Shown piece after piece: positions 1 through 8,631 of a stretch of 64,000 nt of DNA. A program made the translations under genes and the position numbers. Under the pieces are notes generated by a model that did no database searches, was not told where the DNA came from, and saw only the letters and a program-made list of their open reading frames with translations. The DNA is taken from the NCBI RefSeq assembly GCF_020687245.1, contig NZ_JAJEQG010000003.1, positions 140,378-204,377 on the forward strand. Reading direction: 5' to 3'. This DNA comes from Faecalibacterium longum CLA-AA-H243 (GTDB lineage: Bacteria > Bacillota > Clostridia > Oscillospirales > Ruminococcaceae). The first letter of the stretch is position 1, and each line of letters begins with the position of its first letter.

Positions 1-358
1 GCACAGATTCTTTCAGCAGCGAAAGCCCGATGGCGAGGATGGTGACGCAGACCACGAGGCCCGCCAGATACTCATACCGGGCGTGGCCGTAGGGGTGCTT
101 TTCGTCCGGGCCTTTGGCCGCCAGACGGAAGCCCACGAGGCTCACCACGTTGGACGAGGCGTCCGAGAGGTTGTTCAGGGCGTCGGCCATGATGGCGATG
201 GAGCCGAACAGCGTCCCCGCCGCCAGCTTGCCCAGACAGAGCAGGAGATTGCAGGCCATGCCCACGAGGCTGGCCAGATTGCCGTAGGCCGTGCGGACGG
301 CGGCGTTCTTGGTATCGTCCGGGTGCCGGACGAACAGACGGATGAGCAGTTGTGTCAT
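1..358 (-). CDS. Cation diffusion facilitator transporter, N-terminal part (cut by window edge)
   Basis: The first 119 residues of a CDF-family membrane transporter, which exports divalent metal ions (Zn, Co, Fe, Mn or Cd) in exchange for protons. Visible are a first membrane segment (about residues 28-48), the metal-site motif MADALNNLSDASSN at the second segment, and the conserved HPYGHARYEYLAG cytoplasmic loop leading into the third segment. The start ATG at 356-358 is the only good one in frame. The rest of the protein lies outside the window, so metal specificity cannot be read. A terminator separates it from ptsI upstream. Confidence 0.88.
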   Translation of the reverse strand, partial: MTQLLIRLFVRHPDDTKNAAVRTAYGNLASLVGMACNLLLCLGKLAAGTLFGSIAIMADALNNLSDASSNVVSLVGFRLAAKGPDEKHPYGHARYEYLAGLVVCVTILAIGLSLLKESV

Positions 359-452
359 AAAATTCCCTCTCAGCAGGTATTTCGATGCTACCAGTATAGC
401 ACTGCACTTTATGGTTTTGAAGTATTTCGGTAAAATTTTTCGGGTATGCAAA

Positions 453-483
453 GCCCCCGGCGGGGAAGTTCCCTGCCGGGGGC
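453..483 (-). terminator. Hairpin downstream of ptsI
   Basis: A 9-bp perfect GC stem (GCCCCCGGC/GCCGGGGGC) extended by an inner GGGA/TCCC arm lies 25 bases beyond the ptsI stop. The T-run on the minus strand is only three bases long, while on the plus strand five Ts follow, so termination strength in the ptsI direction is uncertain. Confidence 0.5.
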
Positions 484-507
484 GGCGTTTTTGGGGCCAA
501 GCGCTCC

Positions 508-2148
508 TTACTTATCGGAAGGCTTGCTCAAGTCGATGCTGCGGATGATCTTGCGCACGGGCAGCACGCTCTTGGCGTTCATGGACAGCTCGTCCACGCC
601 CATCCGCAGGAAGGTCTCGGTGAGGGCGGTGTCTGCGCCCAGCTCGCCGCAGATGCCCACCCAAATGCCGTGGCGGTGGCCCGCGTCGATGGTCATCTTG
701 ATGGCCCGGAGCACAGCGGGGTGGTGCGGGTTGAAGAAGGGCTCCAGCTTTGCGTTCTGGCGGTCCAGAGCGCAGGTGTACTGGGTCAAATCGTTGGTGC
801 CGATGGAGAAGAAGTCGCACTCCTCGGCCAGCTCGTCGGCGATGAGGACAGCGGCGGGCGTCTCGATCATGGTACCCACTTCCATCTTCTCGTCGAACTT
901 CTTGCCCTCAGCCCGCAGTTCCGCGCGGCACTCGTCCAGCACGGCCTTGGCGTCCTGCAGCTCCCGCAGGCTGGTGATCATGGGGAACATAATGCTCATG
1001 TTGCCGTAAGCGGAAGCGCGGAGCAGAGCGCGCAGCTGGGTCTTGAAGAAGTCCTTCCGGGTCAGGCAGATGCGGATGGCGCGGTAGCCCAGCGCGGGGT
1101 TTTCCTCGTGGTCGAGCTTCATGTAGTCCACGGTCTTGTCTGCGCCGATGTCGCAGGTGCGGACGACCACCTTGCGGGGTGCAAGGCTCTCGAGCACCTG
1201 CTTGTATGCCTCGAACTGGTAGTCCTCCGTCGGGAAGTCCTTGCAGTTGAGGTAGACGAACTCGGTGCGGAAGAGGCCGACGCCGCCGGCGTCGTTCTGC
1301 TGCACAGCGCCCACGTCGCTCATGCCGCCGATGTTGGCAAAGACGTTGATGGTCTTGCCGTCGAGGGTGGTGTTGGGCTTGCCCTTGAGCTCCTGCAGCA
1401 GTGCCTGCTTTTTCTGGTCTTCCTGCTGGCGCTTTTTCAGGCTCTTGAGCAGGTCGGGGGTGGGGTCAACGTAGACACAGGCGTTGTAGCCGTCCACGAC
1501 CGCCATCTTGCCGTCCCAGTCGTCCTGGATGTCCTTGCACTGGATAAGAGCGGGGATGTTCATGCTGCGGGCGAGGATGGCGGTGTGGCTGTTGGAGCTG
1601 CCCTCCCGGGTGATGAAGCCCAGCAGCAGGCTCTTGTCCATGCGGACCGTCTCGGACGGGGCCAGGTCCTCGGCTACGAGGATGCTGGGCTCAGTACCCT
1701 GCAAAGTAGCATTGTCTACGCCCTGCAAAATGTCGAGGATGGCCTGTGCAATGTCGATGACGTCGGCGCTGCGGGCCTGCAAATAGGGGTCATCCATGGC
1801 GGCGAATACGGCGGCCTGATTGTCGCCGGCGGTCTTGACGGCGTACTCAGCGCACTTGTGCTGGCCGTTGATGATCTCCTTGATGGCGTCCACAAAGTCG
1901 TCGTCATCCAGCATCATGGCGTGGATGTTGAACACCTCGGCGATGTCCTCGCCGGCCTCGGCCAGAGCCTTCTCGTACAGAGCGGTCTGCTGGTCGATGG
2001 CCTTGGCGCGGGCGTCCTCAAAACGGGCCACTTCAGCGGCGTTGTCGGCCACTTCGGCGGCAGAGATGACGGTATCTTTTTTCTTATAGATCTTCAGCTT
2101 TCCGATGGCAATGCCATTCAGGATGCTTTTACCGGTACCTACCTGCAT
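508..2148 (-). CDS. ptsI: PTS enzyme I (phosphoenolpyruvate-protein phosphotransferase)
   Basis: Cytoplasmic enzyme I, 546 residues, which takes phosphate from phosphoenolpyruvate onto a histidine and hands it to HPr, the first step of PTS sugar uptake. The phospho-histidine is His188 in GSSNSHTAILAR (the usual GG-T-S-H is relaxed to SSNSH). The PEP-binding signature FSIGTNDLTQYT and the catalytic-loop cysteine in GICGELGAD near residue 500 are intact. AAGGAG lies eight bases before the ATG. The HPr gene lies directly upstream but a terminator-like hairpin separates the two, so ptsI may be expressed at a lower level by read-through or from its own weak promoter. Confidence 0.97.
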   Translation of the reverse strand: MQVGTGKSILNGIAIGKLKIYKKKDTVISAAEVADNAAEVARFEDARAKAIDQQTALYEKALAEAGEDIAEVFNIHAMMLDDDDFVDAIKEIINGQHKCAEYAVKTAGDNQAAVFAAMDDPYLQARSADVIDIAQAILDILQGVDNATLQGTEPSILVAEDLAPSETVRMDKSLLLGFITREGSSNSHTAILARSMNIPALIQCKDIQDDWDGKMAVVDGYNACVYVDPTPDLLKSLKKRQQEDQKKQALLQELKGKPNTTLDGKTINVFANIGGMSDVGAVQQNDAGGVGLFRTEFVYLNCKDFPTEDYQFEAYKQVLESLAPRKVVVRTCDIGADKTVDYMKLDHEENPALGYRAIRICLTRKDFFKTQLRALLRASAYGNMSIMFPMITSLRELQDAKAVLDECRAELRAEGKKFDEKMEVGTMIETPAAVLIADELAEECDFFSIGTNDLTQYTCALDRQNAKLEPFFNPHHPAVLRAIKMTIDAGHRHGIWVGICGELGADTALTETFLRMGVDELSMNAKSVLPVRKIIRSIDLSKPSDK

Positions 2149-2187
2149 TGCAATTTCTCCTTATTCTTGCTGTTTTGTGTTCCGTAA

Positions 2188-2223
2188 CAAAAAGCCCCCG
2201 CAGGACATTCCCCGCAAGGGCTT
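2188..2223 (-). terminator. Hairpin between ptsH and ptsI
   Basis: On the minus strand a 13-bp stem with three wobble pairs is followed by five Ts. It sits in the 92-base ptsH-ptsI gap. It probably ends part of the ptsH transcripts, giving more HPr than enzyme I. Confidence 0.75.
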
Positions 2224-2240
2224 CTCATCACGCTGGGCGA

Positions 2241-2498
2241 TCAGACGTTCTCGCTCAGGAATTTCTGGATAGCTTCGGCGCAGGCGGCTTCATCGTCGCC
2301 CTCCACCTTGATGGTAACGGTGTCGCCCTGCTTGACGCCCATTCCCATCAGGGCCATCAGCTTGCGCAGGTCGCAGGTCTTGCCGCCCTTCTCGAGGGTG
2401 GCGGTGCTGGCAAAGCCCTTGGCCACCTTGACGAGCAGACCGGCGGGACGGGCGTGGATGCCGCAGGCATCCTTAACGGTGTACTGGAATTCCTTCAT
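2241..2498 (-). CDS. ptsH: Phosphocarrier protein HPr lacking Ser46
   Basis: HPr, 85 residues, carries phosphate from enzyme I to the sugar-specific EIIA domains. Two ATGs lie six bases apart; the second was chosen because it is nine bases from AAGGAG and because it puts the active histidine at position 15 (GIHARPAG), as in all HPrs. The C-terminal half keeps the HPr fold pattern (QGDTVTIKVEGDDEAA). Position 46, the serine that HPr kinase phosphorylates for carbon catabolite control in Firmicutes, is lysine here (DLRKLMALMGMGV; Gly49 and Ser52 are also changed). Phosphotransfer should work; HPr(Ser-P)/CcpA signalling through this protein should not. This is read directly from the DNA. Confidence 0.96.
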   Translation of the reverse strand: MKEFQYTVKDACGIHARPAGLLVKVAKGFASTATLEKGGKTCDLRKLMALMGMGVKQGDTVTIKVEGDDEAACAEAIQKFLSENV

Positions 2499-2511
2499 GA
2501 TCATTTTCTCC

Positions 2512-2531
2512 TTACTTCATCCGGTCCTCCT
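2512..2531 (-). promoter_or_regulatory. Two-codon leader ORF in front of ptsH
   Basis: A perfect Shine-Dalgarno (AGGAGG, 2526-2531) is followed after five bases by ATG AAG TAA. The TAA overlaps the AAGGAG of ptsH. A ribosome starting here would stop at once on top of the ptsH binding site, so it could tune ptsH translation. The effect is inferred; the sequence is plain. Confidence 0.45.
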
Positions 2532-2596
2532 GGGCGGCTCACCCTGCCCCTCGGGACGCAGCACTCGAACCTTCTGGCTGCTGGATGTTTATCTTT

Positions 2597-2625
2597 ATTA
2601 TAAACCTTAGTCGTTCTTTTTTCAC
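2597..2625 (-). promoter_or_regulatory. Probable ptsH promoter
   Basis: TATAAT (2597-2602) with a 17-base spacer to a weak -35, GTGAAA (2620-2625). It gives a leader of about 90 bases before ptsH. Confidence 0.45.
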
Positions 2626-2745
2626 CCTTTCATATTGCCGATTTTTTATCAAAAATTTTAGTAACATTGAACAGAATCTTTCTACAGAAATACCACTACT
2701 GCACAATTTTTCTGTTTCATCGCACTTTTTTGTACAGAATGACGG

Positions 2746-3480
2746 TTATTCGACGGGGTATCCCTCGGCGTCTAGCGGCAGGTCGGTGTACTGCACGGGC
2801 TGCTCCTGTGCAGCGTCCGGCTCGCCGGAAGTCTGCTGGGCCTGACCCTCCGCGCCCAGCTCGCCGTCGTGGCGCTCTCCCCAGTCGCCGCTGAAATCTT
2901 CGCCCGAGGTCTGCTGGGCCTGCCCGTCGGTCAGTTCATCCTCGTGCCGTTCGCCCCAGTCCCCGCTGAAGTCCTCGCCGGACACCTGTTCGGCCTCCTG
3001 CAGGGCCATCGCGGTCTGGGCGTCTTTCAGCCCGGTGACAGTGCCGGAAGGCTTTTCCAACAGATACGCACCCACGGCCTTTTTCTTGTAGACCAGCAGC
3101 ACGCCGTAGCTGCTCACATCGCCCCGGCTGGCCGCCGGGATGAGCGCTGTCCACTTCTCCACCGTCTTGCCCTTGTAACGGGCCAGGTCCATGCCGCTCT
3201 GCTGCACCACCCCATTAAAGGCCGAAAAGCTGTCGTCCCACTTGCGGGGGATCTTCACCTTGTCGGCGGTGATGGACGCGCCGTCCACGTCCAGCCCATA
3301 GCCCGTGAACCAGGTCTGGATGTCCTGCGCACTCTCGATTTTATTACTTGCCGCCGCGACAGCCACCGAGCGGGTACTGATGTACCGCCCCAGCATGGCG
3401 CTGAACACCACCAGCGCACAGCACATCGCCCCCACGCCCAGCTTCTTGACGCTTGCCTTACTCAGTGTGACCACAAACAT
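2746..3480 (-). CDS. Membrane-anchored DUF4830-type protein with repeated acidic tail
   Basis: A protein of 244 residues with one N-terminal membrane segment (about residues 10-32) and an external domain. The middle (about 45-150) has the DUF4830 pattern: a WFTGYGLDV start, an IPRKWDDSFSAFN segment and LARYKGKTVEKW. Function of the family is unknown. The tail holds two imperfect copies of a 25-26 residue unit beginning GEDFSGDWGERH and a third partial one, then a proline/glutamine-rich end. The ATG at 3480 has GGAGG seven bases before it; a longer reading frame upstream has no such site. No terminator was seen between it and ptsH. Confidence 0.75.
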   Translation of the reverse strand: MFVVTLSKASVKKLGVGAMCCALVVFSAMLGRYISTRSVAVAAASNKIESAQDIQTWFTGYGLDVDGASITADKVKIPRKWDDSFSAFNGVVQQSGMDLARYKGKTVEKWTALIPAASRGDVSSYGVLLVYKKKAVGAYLLEKPSGTVTGLKDAQTAMALQEAEQVSGEDFSGDWGERHEDELTDGQAQQTSGEDFSGDWGERHDGELGAEGQAQQTSGEPDAAQEQPVQYTDLPLDAEGYPVE

Positions 3481-3593
3481 ACCCTTGCCTCCCACCCATT
3501 CAGATTTGTCCGTACAACATATGCGGGAGACTGCGGTATCATGCAAAAACGGGGCCGCTTTCCAGCCAAGGCCGCTTCTCTTTGCTGTCTCCG

Positions 3594-3622
3594 TTGACAA
3601 ACAGGGCCGGAGAGGGTAAACT
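3594..3622 (+). promoter_or_regulatory. gltX promoter
   Basis: TTGACA (3594-3599), 17-base spacer, TAAACT (3617-3622), about 55 bases before gltX. Confidence 0.75.
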
Positions 3623-3678
3623 TAGGCAGAGATATTTGCAATTCATTTGCCTATGATAGATTAAAAGGAGAAATCATT

Positions 3679-5148
3679 ATGCCGAACAATAATATCCGCA
3701 CCCGTTTTGCTCCCTCGCCTACGGGTTATATGCATGTTGGCAACCTGCGCACGGCCCTGTACACCTACCTGATGGCCAAGCACGATGACGGCACCTTCAT
3801 CCTCCGCATCGAGGACACCGACCAGGGCCGCTACGTGGAGGGCGCTGTGGATGTCATCTACAACACCCTGCGGGAGACCGGCCTGCTGTGGGACGAAGGC
3901 CCGGACATCGGCGGCCCCGTCGGCCCCTACGTCCAGAGCGAGCGCATGGGCATGTTCAAGCAGTATGCCGAGCAGCTGGTGGCTGAGGGCAAGGCCTATT
4001 ACTGCTTCTGCACCGAGGAGCGTCTGGAAGCCCTCCACGCCGAGCAGCGCGCCCACGGTGAGATGACCCACTACGATGGCTGCTGCCGCGACCTGCCCAA
4101 GGAAGAGGTGGAAAAGCGCCTTGCCGCCGGTGAGCCTTACGTCATCCGCCAGAAGATCCCCCGCGAGGGCGTGACCGGCTTCGACGATATGGTCTACGGC
4201 CACATCGAGGTCAACAACAGCGAGATGGACGACCAGATCCTCATCAAGACCGACGGTATGCCCACCTACAACTTCGCAAATGTCGTGGACGACCACCTCA
4301 TGGGCATCACCCACGTCATCCGCGGCAGCGAGTATCTGTCCTCCACCCCGAAGTATAACCTGCTGTACCAGGCTTTCGGCTGGAACATCCCCAACTACAT
4401 CCACTGCCCGCCGGTCATGAAGGACGCTCAGAACAAGCTGTCCAAGCGCAACGGCGACGCCAGCTATCAGGATCTCGTTGCAAAGGGCTACCTGACCGAG
4501 GCTATCCTGAACTACATCTGCCTGCTGGGCTGGAGCCCCAAGGGCGAGTACGCCGAGCAGGAGATCTTCTCGCTGGCTGATCTGGTCAAGATCTGGACGC
4601 CGGACGGCATCTCCAAGTCTCCCGCCATCTTCGACCCCCTCAAGCTGCGGGCCATCAACGCTGAGTATATCCGCCGCCTGTCCCCCGAGGAGTTCCTCGC
4701 CAAGGCTGAGCCCTGGATCGACAGCGCCGTCCATACCCCCATCAACAAGAAGCTGCTCTGTGCAAACCTGCAGCCCCGCTGCGAGGTCCTGGGCGAGATC
4801 CCCGAGCAGCTGGATTTCTTCGACGCCATGCCCGAGTATGACGTGAGCCTCTACGCCAATAAGAAGCAGAAGACCACCCCTGAGTCCGCAAAGGAGGCGC
4901 TGGAAGCCCTGCTGCCCGTGCTGAGCGACGAGGCACTGGACTTCAATGACCGTGACACCGTCTTCGACGCCTGCAAGGCCAAGGCCGAGGAGCTGGGCAA
5001 GAAGAATGGCTGGCTGCTCTACCCGCTGGGCATCGCCCTCTCCGGCAAGCAGCGCACCCCCGGCGGCGGCACCGACCTCGCCTGCATGATGGGCCGCGAA
5101 ACGACCCTCGAGCGGGTGAAGGCCGCTATCGAGAAGCTGAATGGCTGA
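3679..5148 (+). CDS. gltX: Glutamyl-tRNA synthetase
   Basis: Class I synthetase of 489 residues that charges tRNA with glutamate in the cytoplasm. The ATP-binding HIGH element appears as PTGYMHVGNLRTAL near the N-terminus, followed by FILRIEDTDQGR, and the KMSKS loop is KLSKRNGDASYQD. Length and order match bacterial GluRS, not a truncated tRNA-queuosine enzyme. AAAAGGAG precedes the ATG. It is a single-gene transcript with its own promoter and a strong terminator. Confidence 0.98.
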   Translation: MPNNNIRTRFAPSPTGYMHVGNLRTALYTYLMAKHDDGTFILRIEDTDQGRYVEGAVDVIYNTLRETGLLWDEGPDIGGPVGPYVQSERMGMFKQYAEQLVAEGKAYYCFCTEERLEALHAEQRAHGEMTHYDGCCRDLPKEEVEKRLAAGEPYVIRQKIPREGVTGFDDMVYGHIEVNNSEMDDQILIKTDGMPTYNFANVVDDHLMGITHVIRGSEYLSSTPKYNLLYQAFGWNIPNYIHCPPVMKDAQNKLSKRNGDASYQDLVAKGYLTEAILNYICLLGWSPKGEYAEQEIFSLADLVKIWTPDGISKSPAIFDPLKLRAINAEYIRRLSPEEFLAKAEPWIDSAVHTPINKKLLCANLQPRCEVLGEIPEQLDFFDAMPEYDVSLYANKKQKTTPESAKEALEALLPVLSDEALDFNDRDTVFDACKAKAEELGKKNGWLLYPLGIALSGKQRTPGGGTDLACMMGRETTLERVKAAIEKLNG

Positions 5149-5287
5149 GCCGCTTTTTGGCGAAGCGCACTACTTCTGCTGAGATTTTATCCCATCCCAT
5201 CACCCCGCCAAAAACTGCGCGCACTCTGCGCTACAGTATACGCAGAAGGCGCGGGAAACAGAACAGCACAGCGTAATATTGCAAAAG

Positions 5288-5314
5288 ATCCCCGCCGGAA
5301 AGCGGGGATTTTTT
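5288..5314 (+). terminator. gltX terminator
   Basis: Perfect 8-bp stem ATCCCCGC/GCGGGGAT with a CGGAAA loop and six Ts. It ends one base before the first possible ATG of spoIIE. Confidence 0.9.
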
Positions 5315-5315
5315 C

Positions 5316-7604
5316 ATGCAGGTATCTTTTCGGACGATACAGCTCACAGACGGGAAAAAGCGGGTGAACGGTGCGCTCCGGGCGCGGGCGGCAGTGCGGC
5401 CTGCCCTGCGGCAGGGGAGCGCGTTCCTGCTGGGGCTGGCCGGAGGCTGGGCCGTGCTGTATGGTGCGCTGATGCCTTTCGGGCTGGGGCTGACGCTGGG
5501 CTTTGCGGAGGACTGCTTCGCTGTGGGAGCCGCCGGGGCCGCACTGGGGGTGCTGGCCCGGAGTTTCGGAACGCTGACCGTGGAGAGCGTCTGCCTGCTC
5601 TGCGCACTGGGTGCGGCGGTAGCGGCACGATGGCTCTGGCCCGGCCGATTCGTCCCGGCGGTGGCAGCGGGCTGCGGCACACTGGTGGGAAGCGCAGTCT
5701 GCTTCGCGGCGGGGGAGGAAAACGGCGTTCAGACCATCCTGTTCTGCGGCGGCGACGCCCTGCTGGCAGCAGCCGCGGGGTACGGCCTGCGGCGCTTCCC
5801 GCCCGAAAAACCGGGCATGGGCAGCCTGATCTTGTCTGCCGCTGTGGCCGCCGCACTGGGCGGGATGAGCTTTGGCCTCTTCCTGCCCGGGGTAATGGCC
5901 TGTGCGGCGGCAGAGCTGGCCCTCTGCTGCAAGGGCCTGCCGCTGGAGGCATTGGCTTTCAGCGGGGTGACGGGTGCGGCTCTGGCCGCGTCAGACCCTG
6001 CCCTTGCGCCTGCCGCCGCCGGGCTTGCCTGTGGGTGTGCCGCTGCGGCAGTGCTTGCCCCGGCGCGACGGGTGGAGGGGCTTGCGGCCTATGCGGGCGG
6101 CTGTGTGGCGGGGGTGCTCTGCATCCAGCCGCTGGCGGGGGCGTTCAGCTTTCTGCTCAGTGCCGGGGCGGGTGCGGGACTCTGCGCCCTGCTGCCCGCG
6201 GGCTGGCTGATGCCTGCCCTCAAAGAGGACGACCCGCCCGGCGACGAGCGGCCGCGCCTCTCTGCCGCCGCGACCCGGCTGGAAGCGGTGGCCGAAAGCC
6301 TCTCCTCGCTGGCGGAGACGGTGAACGAGGTGTACGACGCTTTTCCACGCCGGTGCGAGGGTTTCCGATGGGTCATCGACAACATCCACGACGGCCTTTG
6401 CGCCAACTGCGGACGGCGGGAAGTCTGCTGGAAGCAGGAGCACGCCTCCACCCTGGAAGGAATGGAGGCCCTGCGCCCCATTCTGGAAGAAAAAGGCCAT
6501 CTGGAAGCGGCACTTCTGCCCGGTCAGCTGGCGCGGTGCATCCACCCGGCGGCGCTCTGCGCGGCGGGGGACAAGGCGTTTGCACTCTACCGCAGCCGCC
6601 GGGAGGCCCGCGTCCACTCCGAGGCCATGCGGACAGCCCTCACTGAGCAGTACAGCGCCGTGGCCGATGCACTGGGCGTCCTCAGCGAACAGCTGGGCCG
6701 TCCCGGAAGCCCGGAGCCCTACAAGTCTGGCCGGGTGTCGGCGCTGTTCGCTCAGCTGGGGACGCCGCCGCTGGAATGTGCTGTGACACTGGACGATTTG
6801 GGCCGCACCCGGGCGGCAGTGACGCTGCCCCGCACCCGCTTCAATGAAAAAGAGCTGGCCGCTCTGGCCGGGGAGGTGGGGCATATCTGCCGCCGCAGCC
6901 TCGAGCCGCCGCAGGTGCTCTCTTGCAAGGGGATGACCACCCTGCTCTTTGCCGAAAAGCCCCTGCTCCGGGCCGTATTCGGGACGGCGGGCGCGGCGGC
7001 GCGGGGCGAGATCTCCGGTGACGCAGTCCAGCAGTTCTGCAGTGCGGCAGCGGCCCAGATGATACTCTGCGACGGCATGGGAACGGGACGTCCGGCGGCA
7101 GTAGACGGCAACCTCGCCGCAGAGCTGACGGCACGCCTGCTCAAAGCGGGCTTTACCGCAGAGCTTGCGGCCCGGCTCGTGAACGTGGCGCTGGCGCTCA
7201 AGAGCGACGAGGAGAGCGGCGCGACCCTCGACCTCGTGAGCGTAGACCTCTATACCGGCACAGCCCGGCTCTTCAAGGCCGGTGCGGCCCCGGGCTTTCT
7301 CGTGCATGGGGGCAAGGCCCGGGCTGTGGGCGAAGCCAGCCTGCCGATGGGCATCCTCGGCGGCGTTAGCGGGCAGAGCCGGGTGGTGCATCTGGCGGCG
7401 GGGGACTATGTGGTGCTGGTGTCAGACGGCCTCTTGGTGGACGGCCCCGGCTGGGTGATGCAGCAGCTGGAACTCTCCGCTGCCAAGGCAGAACAGCCCG
7501 ACGTTCTGGCGAAAAAGCTGGTGGAAGCCGCCCGCGCCCGCGCCGTCCAGCGGGGCCGTCCCGACGACATTACCGCCGCTGTCCTCCGGCTCGAAAACAG
7601 CTGA
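5316..7604 (+). CDS. spoIIE: Stage II sporulation protein E (PP2C phosphatase)
   Basis: A 762-residue protein laid out like SpoIIE, the membrane phosphatase that dephosphorylates SpoIIAA and so releases sigma F in the forespore. Residues about 30-215 form a run of membrane helices, about 230-540 a soluble linker with the Cys-rich LCANCGRREVCW element, and the rest a PPM/PP2C phosphatase with ILCDGMGTGRPA, VSVDLYTG and VSDGLLVDG; the metal-binding aspartates are present. The listed ATG follows the gltX terminator with no room for a promoter and no clear ribosome site, so the true start may be further in (for example a GTG near 5362). The frame is intact. Other retained sporulation-type genes lie at 61-63 kb. 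Confidence 0.9.
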   Translation: MQVSFRTIQLTDGKKRVNGALRARAAVRPALRQGSAFLLGLAGGWAVLYGALMPFGLGLTLGFAEDCFAVGAAGAALGVLARSFGTLTVESVCLLCALGAAVAARWLWPGRFVPAVAAGCGTLVGSAVCFAAGEENGVQTILFCGGDALLAAAAGYGLRRFPPEKPGMGSLILSAAVAAALGGMSFGLFLPGVMACAAAELALCCKGLPLEALAFSGVTGAALAASDPALAPAAAGLACGCAAAAVLAPARRVEGLAAYAGGCVAGVLCIQPLAGAFSFLLSAGAGAGLCALLPAGWLMPALKEDDPPGDERPRLSAAATRLEAVAESLSSLAETVNEVYDAFPRRCEGFRWVIDNIHDGLCANCGRREVCWKQEHASTLEGMEALRPILEEKGHLEAALLPGQLARCIHPAALCAAGDKAFALYRSRREARVHSEAMRTALTEQYSAVADALGVLSEQLGRPGSPEPYKSGRVSALFAQLGTPPLECAVTLDDLGRTRAAVTLPRTRFNEKELAALAGEVGHICRRSLEPPQVLSCKGMTTLLFAEKPLLRAVFGTAGAAARGEISGDAVQQFCSAAAAQMILCDGMGTGRPAAVDGNLAAELTARLLKAGFTAELAARLVNVALALKSDEESGATLDLVSVDLYTGTARLFKAGAAPGFLVHGGKARAVGEASLPMGILGGVSGQSRVVHLAAGDYVVLVSDGLLVDGPGWVMQQLELSAAKAEQPDVLAKKLVEAARARAVQRGRPDDITAAVLRLENS

Positions 7605-7605
7605 G

Positions 7606-7634
7606 TTGCTTTTTGGGCGGCGAGAGGGTATACT
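7606..7634 (+). promoter_or_regulatory. Promoter of the pectinesterase gene
   Basis: TTGCTT (7606-7611), 17-base spacer, TATACT (7629-7634). The -35 overlaps the end of spoIIE. Confidence 0.75.
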
Positions 7635-7669
7635 TGTCAGTATCTAGAACGATCATAGGAGAGACACAT

Positions 7670-8620
7670 ATGCTGACAGTTACAGTTGCACAGGACGGCA
7701 GCGGCGACTTCGCGTCCATCGCGGAGGCGGTGCTGGCCGTACCCTATGAGGAGGAAGCACTGGTGCAGGTCGGTCCCGGCATTTACCGGGAAAAGCTGGT
7801 CTGCGAAAAGCGCTGCATCACCCTGCGGGGGGCGGGTGCAGATAAGACAAAACTCGTGTGGGGCGACGGCGGCAAGCTGCCCCACAAGGACGGGCGGCCC
7901 ACCCATACCTTCCGCAGCTACACCGCCTTTTTCAGCGGCGAAATGCTCTGCGTGGAGGACATGACGATTGAAAACGACGCCGGCCCGGGCGCGAAAGCCG
8001 GGCAGGCCGTCGCGGCCTATGTGGACAGCACCCGGGCGGTGTTCCGCCGGGTCAAGCTGCTGGGCAGTCAGGACACGCTTTTCTGCGCCCCGCTGCCCGA
8101 AAAGGAGCGGGAGAAGGACGGCTTTCTCGGCCCGCGCGGTCTTGCGCCCCGCAAACCGACCGCCCAGTACTACACCGACTGCGAGATCGCAGGTGACATT
8201 GATTTCATCTTTGGCGGCGGCGACGCCCTCTTCGAAAACTGTGTCATCCGCACGGTGGACAACCACATCCCCCACAGCTATGTCACAGCTCCTTCGGGCA
8301 AAGCCGATGGACTTGGCTTTGTGTTCTGGAACTGCGATTTCGTCTCCGACTGCCCGGCGGGCAGCGTCTATCTGGGGCGTCCGTGGCGTCCCGAGGGCAA
8401 GACGGCGGTGCTGGACTGCCGTCTCGGCGCCCACATCGCGCCGGAAGGTTTTATCGCATGGAATGACCGCACCGATACCGGCCTTGCCAGCTTTGCGGAA
8501 GCTGACAGCACCGGCCCGGGCGCAGCAGAGCGCCCGGCGTGGGTGAAACAGCTTTCCGGGCCGGAGGCGGCGGAACTGCTGGCCCACGCCCGCACCCTCT
8601 GCCGACCGAAAGCCAACTGA
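7670..8620 (+). CDS. Pectinesterase without signal peptide
   Basis: Carbohydrate esterase family 8 enzyme, 316 residues, which removes methyl esters from homogalacturonan. All family motifs are in order: GPGIYREKL, GQAVAAYVD, GSQDTLF (catalytic Gln/Asp region), IDFIFGGGDALFE (second catalytic Asp) and YLGRPWRPEG (substrate Arg/Trp). The ATG follows AGGAGAGACACAT. There is no signal peptide or anchor, so it should act inside the cell on imported methylated oligogalacturonides. A tiny membrane protein gene follows 11 bases downstream. Confidence 0.95.
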   Translation: MLTVTVAQDGSGDFASIAEAVLAVPYEEEALVQVGPGIYREKLVCEKRCITLRGAGADKTKLVWGDGGKLPHKDGRPTHTFRSYTAFFSGEMLCVEDMTIENDAGPGAKAGQAVAAYVDSTRAVFRRVKLLGSQDTLFCAPLPEKEREKDGFLGPRGLAPRKPTAQYYTDCEIAGDIDFIFGGGDALFENCVIRTVDNHIPHSYVTAPSGKADGLGFVFWNCDFVSDCPAGSVYLGRPWRPEGKTAVLDCRLGAHIAPEGFIAWNDRTDTGLASFAEADSTGPGAAERPAWVKQLSGPEAAELLAHARTLCRPKAN

Positions 8621-8631
8621 GGATGTAACAA

